Part shown: positions 51,601 to 64,000 of the stretch, piece by piece | Numbering within the stretch: position 1 is the first letter of the stretch | Layout of the letters: every line of letters begins with the position of its first letter | NCBI RefSeq assembly: GCF_037975245.1 | Contig: NC_092579.1 | Location: 28,466,166-28,530,165, forward strand | Length of the DNA: 64,000 nucleotides | DNA from: Apostichopus japonicus | Lineage: Eukaryota > Echinodermata > Holothuroidea > Aspidochirotida > Stichopodidae | Direction: 5' to 3' | Notes under the pieces: generated by a model | Database searches by the model: none | What the model saw: the letters and a program-made list of their open reading frames with translations, nothing else | What the model was told of the DNA's origin: nothing | Position numbers and translations under genes: made by a program

Positions 51601-52305
51601 TGTATGAGTGTCTGTTGCATGACTGAAATCTATAGCTATTATAAAATATGTATCTTTACCTTTGTATTTGTTTTGCTATGTGGAAAACGGGATGCGATGA
51701 TAATTTTATCTTAATTATCTTGTATTATCGAGTGCAATAAAAAAAAAAACATTCTGTTGCCATAGTGATTGGTAAGTTTATATCGCAACATACAGACATC
51801 AAAGTAAAGACCGACCGAATGAGAGAGAAGCCAGCGTTTTTATCATTTTCACATGAAAATGTAAAATTTGATCTCTTAGTTGGGAGTCATGGAAATACAC
51901 ATACAGTTTTCTTTCTTAATTTATTATTTAAAGATTGAAATTGAAGTAATCTATTGAGGTAGAGAGATAGACATTTATTTTTGTAGATGCTGATGTTGAA
52001 GGAGATTGTCAAGAAAAAAACATGAAGAAGGGAAGTTCCCGGAAAAAATTTAGTTGCAGGAATTTAGTGGCCTCATCAATTTTTTTAGGAAACATTCATT
52101 AACTAATATATACTATACATAGATAGGCACGCAAGGTTAATGAAGTAATATAATCTAATGCAAAAGCATTTCGTATTAGTTTCAATATTAGAAAGTGTCA
52201 TTCAAATCTTTCAGCTTAACGAAGTTAATATCCATGATGTTGAAATTTATTTCTCTGCGAGAAACCAAACTTGAAAATATGCCTACACGCCCCTGGATAA
52301 TCCAG
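48669..52305. other. Long non-coding stretch with G/C runs
   Basis: No supported gene. G-runs at 49516-49529, 49770-49778, 51269-51278 and 51480-51492; C-run at 50149-50158. The 91-codon frame at 49168-49443 has a Lys/Glu-rich segment but no recognisable domain and no clear splice sites. Confidence 0.5.
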
Positions 52306-52343
52306 GGTATATATATATATATATATATACATATATATACATA
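52306..52343. repeat. Short (TA)n microsatellite
   Basis: About 18 TA units with TACATA breaks. Confidence 0.9.
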
Positions 52344-52772
52344 TTATTTTCTTCAGAAATGACGGCTTCCAAAACCAGGTAAAGAACTGTTTGTTGTTAT
52401 TAAAGAAAATCGTCCATGCCATTAACAACTCATCCAAGCATGACTTCCAAAAGTCTTCAATTACTTGAAATTTTCTTTATAAGTCCCAATATAAGCCTCC
52501 TACGAATGTTTAAGTAATCTCCTTTCAAAATCCAGTGGGTTCGCTATTATGATCCAGTCACAGGCAAGGATCCAAGCGGATACAAAATGGGAAAGTTTTG
52601 TTTTACCTCTTTCAGCCTCCGCCACCCACAAATTCAGAGGTAGTTATTATAGCTGGCTTTGGATCTTTTCTGTGTGGGAGACGACTCCCAGACTCCCTAC
52701 ATGGAAGAATCGGCTTTAAACACCCAACTGCAGGGCCCCACCAAATTTATAAAATCCTACATCCGCCCCTAA

Positions 52773-52774
<2 letters not shown>
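52344..52774. other. Non-coding stretch
   Basis: No supported gene. AAATCCTACATCCGCCCCTA just before the (TA)n at 52775 resembles CTGGATCCGTCCCTGC at about 24449, a motif that recurs next to G/C runs. Confidence 0.5.

Positions 52775-52847
<73 letters not shown>
52775..52847. repeat. (TA)n microsatellite
   Basis: About 36 TA units. Confidence 0.95.
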
Positions 52848-52849
<2 letters not shown>

Positions 52850-53004
52850 TTATACCATACTTTATAGTACTTTGATTCGGGGATCTTGAATTCCAACACA
52901 AAACATTGCGACTACCTAAATTTTTACCCATGCATGGACGGAAGGCATCTTCCAGATTGATTGTTGAAAATGATCTCCATATATTATTTGAGGGGAGGAT
53001 GGAT

Positions 53005-53043
53005 AGGAGGAGGAGGAGAAGGAGGAGGAGGAGGAGGAGGAGG
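53005..53043. repeat. (AGG)n trinucleotide repeat
   Basis: About 13 AGG units with one GAA break, just upstream of the reverse transcriptase fragment. The poly-Leu frame on the minus strand is an artefact. Confidence 0.95.
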
Positions 53044-53059
53044 ACCCAAGAGTCAAACC

Positions 53060-53345
53060 AATAAGTGGTGTTGAAAATTGCCCTTGTTGCGACACCGCGC
53101 GTCCGGTTTAAAATCACTGAGGTGCATAATATTGGGGCATTGATCCCCATGCACGACCCTCAAGGACCCCGTCGGTTCTCGGCCTCATTTTCAGTTGTAT
53201 ATAAGTTATGTAAATGATATCCCACACAGTAATCTGCATCGACTTCACCTTGGCGAATAAGCGGACGATATCGCTATGCGGCAATCTAGTTAGATTGCTA
53301 CGAAGTGTATCGTCTCTCTTCATACATTGTATTAATATACTTGTC
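53060..53345 (+). pseudogene. Non-LTR retrotransposon reverse transcriptase fragment (decayed)
   Basis: Plus-strand translation gives DPQG (from the conserved PQG[S] block, 53144-53165). After a frameshift it gives YVNDIPHSNLHRLHLGE, a stop, then ADDIAMRQSS and ATKCIVSL. YVNDIP plus [Y/stop]ADD is the fingers-to-palm signature of non-LTR (LINE) reverse transcriptases, where the ADD aspartates bind catalytic metal ions. A TAA replaces the expected Tyr codon directly before ADD, and a second stop follows SS. Clade not resolved; Jockey/CR1-like wording is a guess. No endonuclease domain or 3' tail found. Confidence 0.8.
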
Positions 53346-54256
53346 AAAGTACCACACTGAAGGCTAATCTGATTATTATTTTTTTTTTTCTATACTCTTT
53401 TTCTCGAAATTATACTATGAAACCGAATTATAAGAGTTGTATAGACAACAGACATCCTTGTCATTAATTAGACGCAGGTTGTTTAAGGAGTCTATCCTAG
53501 AATTACAAACTTAACATCCGATTACACATTGTAATATAATTACGTCAGAGACTGCTAGCTACTTAATTCTCTCTCAAGAAAGAGTTCAGTACCCATAATT
53601 GTATTCCCACCAATATCCATCAAAAATGTTACAATCTTAAAATAACCATCAAATCTTTATGTATTGGAGCGTGTGCTTGTCATCACTAATGGCAATCTTA
53701 ATAACGGTCGTCAGCATACAACGTTATCTTTCATATCTTCTATCATATCTTGTATAAAAGACTGCAAGACAATATTTCCATGAATTTTCCAGAAATATTT
53801 GAATTCAAAGTCTTCGATGCTTGTAATAATTTGTAACGCACTTCCACAAAACACTTATCAGTTTTTTTTTCACAAACAATTATTTCACAAGAACAATCTT
53901 AAGCTTGCTACCTTCCCTCCTCCACTCCACCCAGATTGATTAGGCTAGAAAATACCTGCTCATTTTGGTGCAAGCATTTCGCAAGTTATATATATATAGG
54001 TATACCGTTACAGTTACCGTTGCTTATAGGCTTATTTACAATCTCCGGGGAAGTAATTTACTTGACAAAAGCAGTCAATAAACGAACATAATATGACTAA
54101 AATGTTGTTCCATTTATTTAAATCCAGCCCCTGTACATGTAGGTGTATAATACATTGCATATAAAAATCTTGTTATACTTTCCCCCCCCCCCCCCCCACT
54201 ATACAGGCCAATACAGATAATACTGTTTGGATGTTCGTATAGTTAACATTATACTG
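53346..54256. other. Non-coding stretch with 16-C run
   Basis: No supported gene. C-run at 54182-54197. Confidence 0.5.
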
Positions 54257-54790
54257 CAGACTTGCAATACGAGTATAAGATAAAAACATCCCATTCTTAT
54301 GAGTAAGAGTACAGTGCTATCTATACACACAGTGTCGTGCGAGTACACATTTATGAGGGCGAAAATACAGTATAGCCTGTTCACTGAAATAGAATAAAAT
54401 ATATTAGAATAGGATATTATATAATAGAATATAATACAATAGGATACAAATAGAATACAACAAAATACAATGGAATTCAATAGAATACAAAAGAATACAA
54501 CAGACTTGCAATACGAGTAAAAGATAAAAACATCCCATTCTTATGAGTACCAGTAAGAGTACAAGGCTATCTATACACACAGTGTCGTGCGAGTACACTA
54601 ATTTTATGAGGGCGAGAATACAATATAGCCTATACAATGAAATAGAATAAAATATATTAGAATATGATATTATATAATACAATACAATATAATATAATAC
54701 AATACAATAGGATACAATAGAATATAACATAATACAATGGAATACAATAGAGTACAACAGAATACAATCAAATACAATAGAATACGGACT
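54257..54790. repeat. 244-bp tandem duplication with AATAC/AATAG-rich satellite
   Basis: CAGACTTGCAATACGAGT starts at 54257 and again at 54501. Both copies share CATCCCATTCTTATGAGTA, then CTATCTATACACACAGTGTC and GAGTACAC. Each ends in AAT-A-CA/G pentanucleotide-rich sequence (GAATACAATAGAATACAAC). The second copy has a small insertion (ACCAGTAAG) and a longer AATAC tail. Ile/Tyr/Ser-rich minus frames are by-products. Confidence 0.9.
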
Positions 54791-55690
54791 TACTACAAGT
54801 CCTCTTTGATTTAGTGAACAGTCTTAGAGTGAAAAATCTGAGCAGTATCTATGGTTCGTTAATGAAACGCGAGTATGTTTCGACACAGCTATATATTATG
54901 TACTACTATGTCACTCCGGGGTATTTTTATCCCTTCCAGAAAACATTTCATTTATATAGTGATAACTGTTCATTCCTCCATAGCTTCAATGAGTAATAAT
55001 ATATCGTCTACAAGACCAGGGGAATGAAACGTCCAATTCACCGGCAGGCAATCTCGTCGATGGATGGTTTAACAGCGTCGGTGTAAAGAAATAAAACCAA
55101 AAATATAAAAAAGAGAAGGAAATAAGAAAAAAAAAACAAATATTGGTTTCATATGCCGATAAAATTTCATTGACTCAAGTTCAAAAAAGAAAAACGAGGT
55201 TTTTCCCCCTTGAAGCAGACGAGGAAGTTGAATGTAAACATATTGAGTAACACGGATTAGTTACAACGGCCAGAAACAATTCCGAATTCCCATTTCAATA
55301 TAGGTCATGTCATTACAAGCACGTAAATTTCCCTTCATTTACAATAGAAAGAAAAAAGAGGAAGAAGCAAGAAAAAAAAAAGCCAGAAAAATATATAAAA
55401 AGGAAAGAAATACTACAGGCAGGTGGGTTTTGAAGAATTAAACAGGAATTTGGTTAGAGTAGAAAAAATTAGGGCAGGGATTTGGGAGCAACAATATAAG
55501 CCTCAGGGACAGATTTTGAAAGCAAAGAATTTATGGAGGAGAATCGTATGTATCTGGAACATGCATTGGTTGGACGAAAGAGGTAAAAAAATAAATATAT
55601 TATCCACATAGGCTATCTTAAGATCTTACACTTGACACGAAGACAAAAATAGGTGATTTGATTATCAAGTGATCAGAACGTTTACTTGTA
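54791..55690. other. Non-coding stretch, A-rich
   Basis: No supported gene. A-rich tracts near 55085-55140 and 55345-55400. Confidence 0.5.
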
Positions 55691-56133
55691 GCATATAGTT
55701 TATTTATAGCGTAATTTTTACACGTGGCATATAGCTTACAAATAGCATATACTTTTTTATTTATAGCGTATAATTTACTTATAGCATATAGTTAACTTAT
55801 AGCATATTTTTTTACTTATAGCATATTGTTTACTTATAGCATATAATTTCCTTATAGCATATATTTTACTTATAGCATATGGTTTACTAATAGTATATAC
55901 TTTACTTATAGCATATGGTTAACTTATAGCATATACTTTACTTATAGCATATACTTTACTTATATCATATGGTTTACTTATAGCTTATACTCTACTTATA
56001 GCATATTGTTTACTTATAGTATATGGTATACTTATGTCATATACTTTACTTATAGCATATTGTTTACGTATAGCATATTGTTTACTTATAGCATCTACTT
56101 TCCTTGTAGCATATAGTTTACTTAGCATATCAG
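55691..56133. repeat. 18-bp minisatellite
   Basis: About 22 units of CTTATAGCATATACTTTA. The variable part is ACTTTA, GTTTA or GTTAA. Edge copies are more diverged (CTTGTAGCATATAG, TTTATAGCGTA). Confidence 0.92.
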
Positions 56134-59440
<3,307 letters not shown>

Positions 59441-59623
59441 ATGAAATGTCATATGTGGGCCTTGACCTTCATTTCTCTTTATGCCATCACTGGGAAGTTT
59501 TTGTTTTCAACGGCTGCTAGAAGTAACGAAACTCACTTTGGGATAGCGCTTCAGGGCATAGGGACATATTATATTCCAGCTGATATCATTATAGCCAATG
59601 CAATTAGTTTAACTTTATCGGTC
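59441..59623 (+). CDS. Candidate first coding exon with signal-peptide-like N-terminus, unrecognised
   Basis: ATG at 59441 opens MKCHMWALTFISLYAITGKF, a basic residue followed by a hydrophobic core like a secretory signal. It continues RSNETHFGIALQGIGTYYIP and ADIIIANAISLTLSV, and reaches a GTAAGT donor at 59624 in phase 0 (61 codons). The NET sequence is a potential N-glycosylation site. I do not know the family. Alternatively a splice acceptor inside the pyrimidine-rich CTTCATTTCTCTTTATGCC with AAG at about 59491 would make it an internal exon. Unspliced, the frame ends at 59719. Confidence 0.38.
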
Positions 59624-61262
59624 GTAAGTGAAAACTGCTCGTTCATTAAGTTATCGTTGATTCATATTTATTGCAAACTTGTGGCAAAGAAATTTGACTT
59701 TCCGTTGACCTACATCTAGCCGTCTGTGTTATAAGTATATGTGAAATAGATTATAGTGATATTATTCGCGACGTATTACAGTGTATATTGTTTAATGCTA
59801 TAATATTATTTCGAGTTACATACAAAGATTTTCTCCATGCCCAAAATATTTGATCAAATTAATCAAAAAATATTCTTTCTTTCTTTTTTTGCATCACACT
59901 GTTTTTGATTTTGTGAGTGATGAATATTTTTGATAGAATTGATAATTAATTTCTCTCTAGCACTATGCTGAATAATGTGAGTCGTAATGTTTGTTCTCTT
60001 AATTGTTTTAATGTTCTCTAAGTGATTAGTGCGCAACAGGATTGATCGATTGAAGTCATTTTCAAATTGAGTCTAGACTTTACTATTTTGTATTTTCGAA
60101 AACTTTGGGGATTAGATTCGGAGCCTATGTTTACATCAGTCCTGCCTGAGAATGGGGCGTAACAAATTACGTTGTAAGGAAACATAGTCTTTCCTTTATT
60201 AACACAATATGGTACCATCAGATATATCAAATCCAAGTTACACCAGACGTTGCTTTTAAGGAACCTTTCAAAGCTCGCAAAGCTTATTTGTTCATCTTCT
60301 TGAGATGAGTTTTAACTATAATAAACAATGCGCGGATTCATACATTGACCAGTCAGATAAATAAACGATCCTGCTTCGTTTTGATAAGGTATGAGCACTA
60401 ATGAATACTAAACCGCTGTCACTGCATAGAACTTCTATGTCATACTATGGAATCATGTTTAGGTTTATGCTCGACAAAAGACTAATTTAGCCGTTTAATC
60501 TGTCGAATGCGTCACTACAATAGTGTTATGGTTATTCTCTTAGAACGTGTAATGTCAATATCTTAATATATGATTTATGAATGCATACGTGTGTCTTTTG
60601 TTATGCGTCACTGAGTTTTACGATGACGGATGAGTATTACTCTGAATTTTCGCTGAAGGGTTCTGATTATAAATTGGGGGAACATCAATGGCGTCATGAT
60701 ATTCCAGTATGAATCATATTCAAGTTTTTATTTATCACAAAGCAAGCAAAAGCACACACGAGCACACGGGTTGACGTGTAGGTGTCTTTATTCCTCACCA
60801 AGTGCGAACTATATACGTGTGCACGATGATCTCGTGCGCGTGTTCAACGAAAAAAAATGACGCAAAAAGAACAGTAATGTTAAAATTATTCCAACTTTAT
60901 ATAATATGCCCAATAACGGTATCCCAAGACAATCCAAGGCTCACTGTTGCTGGAAGAAACATACCCACTGCAAGGGCTTTCTCAGGATGATATAAAACGA
61001 TGAACAAAGTTTTCACATTATTATCATATTGTTTTCAATTTATCTCCAAATCTCAAGTTGCTTCCGACTCAAGATTAGTATCGCTAACAGCAGTATTTTG
61101 TGTTGAATCTAATAATGGGATTTTTTCTTCTATCCACGATGCTTCCGCTATGATATTCTCATAACGAGTATAGTAAGAAAACTGCTCAACTTTTCATTTC
61201 AAAGAAATTCATAAGTTTCACTGCATAATGTTCAATAAGTGTTCGGTCTGGCGTTCTGTTCT
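59624..61262. other. Non-coding stretch
   Basis: No supported gene. The run of sequence is ordinary and AT-rich. Short frames at 60018-60236 and 60802-60990 have no motif. Confidence 0.5.
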
Positions 61263-61570
61263 TGTTGTTAGTATTATGATGATGGTTTATGATGATGATG
61301 ATGATGATTATTATCATAATTGTTATTATCATTATCATTATTATTATCATTATAATTACCATTATCATTATCACTATCACTATCACTATTCCTATCACTA
61401 TCACGATCACGATCACGATCACGATCACGATCACTATCACTATCACTATCACAATCACTATCACTATTCTCATTCACATTCACATTCTCATTTTTATCAT
61501 CATCATCATCGTCATCGTCGTCGTCGTCGTCATCGTCGTCGTCGTCGTCGTCGTCATCATCATCATTATT
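61263..61570. repeat. Compound tri/hexanucleotide tract
   Basis: Successive blocks of (ATG)n, ATTATC/TATCAT, (TATCAC)n, (GATCAC)n, again (TATCAC)n, (CATTCA)n, (ATC)n and (GTC)n. All share a TCA/ATC core. Every frame in both directions is open and yields homopolymer-like Asp, Ile-Val or His-Tyr protein, which is a repeat artefact. Confidence 0.95.
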
Positions 61571-63590
61571 AATATGCACAAAGCTTGTTATGGATGTATG
61601 TTTTACCGAAAAGCCAAATTGAAGCAAGAAGTTGAACGCAATTACTTGTTTATCACTTTTGCATAATTTGTTTCGATTCCCAAACTAATGTTTTGGGTAG
61701 GATGCGGTACGTTATGACGTGTTCTTTTTTTTTTTTCGGTCGGTGTTGTACAATGGATGGATTTGAAAAATAAATGTCAGTTTGGCATTAAAGTTTAACT
61801 TCACAAATTGAAAGTGAATGAAAATTAATTAAAAAAAAAAGTTATAGCCACATAGGAAGTATCACTTGTACAGCCAACTCAAGTATAACTAACAAGTATA
61901 ACTAACGATGAAACTCTATACACATGCACCCGCTGTGGTCTTATACATGCTACACTTTAAGTATAATTATTCCAAGGAATTCTCGCAGCTAAAATCAATA
62001 AAAGATTTTTCGTTTTCATCACACTTAATAAATAGTTTAAGCAAAGGTATAAAAAACCCACACACATACATAGTCTCTCCAAAAATTCATGCCTGGCGAA
62101 ATTCGCTGCAAGGTTTAGTACTTAAGTGAATACAAATTCCAGAATACATTTTCTGTGTCAAAGATGTAGCCCCAGGAATTGACCAATGCTTGACCAAAAT
62201 CTCCAATTTTTTTATTTTTAAAATATTTTGTTGTTCCCCCTATAGACAAACCTCTTCAATCTGGGTATCAGGGAATGTATGTGTCGTGTACCCGAGGGGG
62301 TCAGCTTGTTAAGTTCCTTATGAAGTATAAAGGAAGGAAATACCGGGGACTCTCTCGTCGGGTAAACAACGAGTCGATCTCTCCTTTATTTTCTTAACCA
62401 CTCACTGTTTTAATTAAATGAACATTAGAATTTCTAATGAAAATTCTAAACTAAAAACAAAATTTTGAAGGGAAGAAATATACTCTTCCCGTCGGTCGCC
62501 TAGGAGTTTTTTATTATTTTTGGTTATTTTTTATTTTAATGTGGTATGGTATAAGGAGACAACACAAAGAGAGAGTAGAGAAGTATAAGAATAATAAATA
62601 AGTTTCTAGATAAAGTTTGCCAATAAGGAAAGAAGAGTTAAATTCTTGCCTGACGTATTTCTCCGTGACTTCACACAACCCCGCATATAGCTGCTGGAAG
62701 TTTGTGGTATTCTTTGTAAATTTACTAGTAAAGTTAGTTGATAAGAACTGACATACGTTGCGTTACATATGGATTGCACTAAAGAGATACGCAATTTTTC
62801 AACGTATACTCAGTGCAGCTTATAAGGAGTTTGGTGTGTGTGGGGGGAGGGGGGTAGTTGGGGAGGTTGGGTGGAGGGGGTGGGGAGGTTAAGTTAATGC
62901 AGCCAATGCCTTTGTTAAAAGATATAGATGACCTTAAGCTGAATCAAAGAAATTCCAAAGAATAAAACGAGATGAAAATGACCACAGAAGAAGAGAAAAT
63001 AATACAAGAAAATGAGGGAGGGGGGGGGGGGGGAATTAAAAGCGAGTACAGTTTTCAAAACTGCTTTCTTAGAGCATCTGATTCCATGATGAAGTAGATT
63101 ATATACTACAGTACAACCAATGTTTATGGCTTGATTGGTTTGTACTGTGAATAAGAGACAACCGTGAATCAGTATAAACTGAAGTGTGTTATAACACCGT
63201 AACACATTTTAGACTTGTCTGCAGACGTTTCTATGGAAAAATTACCTAACAGGCGAATTCATTACTCAGGGCTGTTTCATAAAATGACTGGTTAGGAGTC
63301 TATTCAACTGTCACTGCACTGGTAAGTGTTCCTTGTAAAGGTGGTTCAAATTGCAGATTTGAAGCGTTTTTTCAGTAAAGAGTTAGCCACTTTCTGCTAA
63401 ATTGTGGACGAAATTATTGGCGAAACATTTAGAGTAGTCTGGTTAGTTCAATCAATCATTATGGAGATGATTGTGTGTTTAGTATTTTTTTTCTGTTTGT
63501 AAGTCCTTCTCTTTAGCAACTAGTCATAAATGTAACACATGTAAAGAAATGATAACACACATCAGTTTTAACTGATTAACGGGTACTCAC
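61571..63590. other. Non-coding stretch with G-rich tracts
   Basis: No supported gene. G-rich, quadruplex-capable sequence at 62841-62889 and a 14-G run at 63019-63032. GGGCTGTTTCATAAAATGAC at 63270-63289 resembles terminal words of animal MITE-type repeats, but no inverted partner was found before the window end. Confidence 0.5.
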
Positions 63591-63618
63591 CTTTACCAGT
63601 CTTAACTTTTAAAGCCAT
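63591..63618 (-). CDS. Candidate start exon (28 nt), MALKVKTGK
   Basis: Minus-strand ATG at 63618 with G at +4 reads MALKVKTGK and meets a strong donor AAAG|GTGAGT after one further base (phase 1). An acceptor-like sequence (GTAAAAGCAG) lies 29 bases upstream of the ATG, and the frame is open through it, so it could be an internal exon instead. Very short; support is only the splice consensus and the start context. Confidence 0.25.
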
Positions 63619-64000
63619 GAAAATTCGATTGAGTGTTGATAACTGCTTTTACAGTGACGTGTACAATATTTGTTGAAATTTGAGGATGGGTGACCATTTA
63701 TCTAACTCTCTAGCATATTTTGGGGGCAATCATTGATAAACCATTAATTTGTGACTTGACTTAATGGGGCCCCTTGGTGGTTTCCGCCAGTAAAGGGTGC
63801 TATTTAATGGCATAATTTTAGGGCACCAAAGGCAAATTTTCCCCGAAAGCAGTGTATTAAAATACCGTGTGATTACACTGTTTTCTGCACACACAAAATT
63901 GTTACTTTGTTGACTTTCCTGTAATCTTTTCTTTTGCCTTCGTTTCTTTTCATGTATTCTTCTGACTTTTTTTATTCCTCTTTGTTTTATTGCTTTTCTT
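63619..64000. other. Non-coding stretch to window end
   Basis: No recognisable feature. T-rich at the extreme right end. Confidence 0.5.

Noticed and set aside
55691-56133. CRISPR-like regular array
   Set aside because: 18-bp units are contiguous with no unique spacers and the context is eukaryotic; it is a minisatellite. The same reasoning excludes CRISPR at 29141-29748 and 10664-10920.
61186-61666. Overlapping 95-125-codon frames giving poly-Asp, Ile-Val or His-Tyr proteins
   Set aside because: All derive from the tri/hexanucleotide tract; open frames on both strands and all phases show there is no real gene.
63270-63310. MITE terminal word GGGCTGTTTCATAAAATGAC
   Set aside because: No inverted partner was found within the window, so an element cannot be delimited.

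Overview
This is a eukaryotic, animal-type genomic window with few genes. It is AT-rich and crowded with long (TA)n microsatellites, G/C homopolymer runs, minisatellites and decayed transposable elements. It has no prokaryotic gene organisation, no operon and no intact multi-exon gene that I can assemble. The retroelement types seen (Penelope-like with GIY-YIG, non-LTR reverse transcriptase, hammerhead-like motifs) and a THAP-type zinc-finger ORF point to a metazoan. A marine invertebrate, perhaps an echinoderm, is my guess, but the sequence does not prove it.

Layout. 1-8.3 kb: candidate coding exons on + (1131-1334, 7170-7256, 8212-8279) and a minus-strand THAP-domain ORF (ATG at 3016) enclosed by a 31-bp inverted repeat pair about 1.2 kb apart. 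8.3-27.9 kb: intron-like or intergenic DNA with microsatellites, an 84-bp tandem repeat array (10.66-10.92 kb) and two degenerate minisatellites. 27.94-28.12 kb: a 156-bp insertion bounded by a perfect 16-bp direct repeat, carrying a hammerhead-ribozyme-like fold typical of Penelope-like elements (PLEs). 29.1-29.75 kb: a 23-bp minisatellite. 34.15 kb: an unrecognised candidate coding exon. 35.84-36.02 kb: a small foldback element. 40.7 kb: a second hammerhead-like motif on -. 42.3-42.8 kb: a decayed PLE C-terminus with its GIY-YIG endonuclease, followed by a well-bordered 87-nt candidate exon (42981-43067). 45.7 kb: a candidate minus-strand exon. 47.07-47.49 kb: an inverted-repeat element inside (TA)n that contains TTAGGG-like repeats. 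53.06-53.35 kb: a non-LTR reverse transcriptase fragment whose YADD box has become a stop followed by ADD. 54.25-54.78 kb: a 244-bp tandem duplication. 55.7-56.13 kb: an 18-bp minisatellite. 59.44-59.62 kb: a candidate first exon with a signal-peptide-like start. 61.26-61.57 kb: a compound tri/hexanucleotide tract. 63.6 kb: a short candidate start exon on -.

The well-supported content is therefore mobile-element remains and tandem repeats. Exon calls rest only on splice-site consensus plus an open frame and are kept at low to moderate confidence. I do not see a convincing new multi-gene system. The most interesting loci are the inverted-repeat-bounded THAP ORF, the short hammerhead-bearing insertion with target-site duplication, and the (TA)n-embedded inverted-repeat element.
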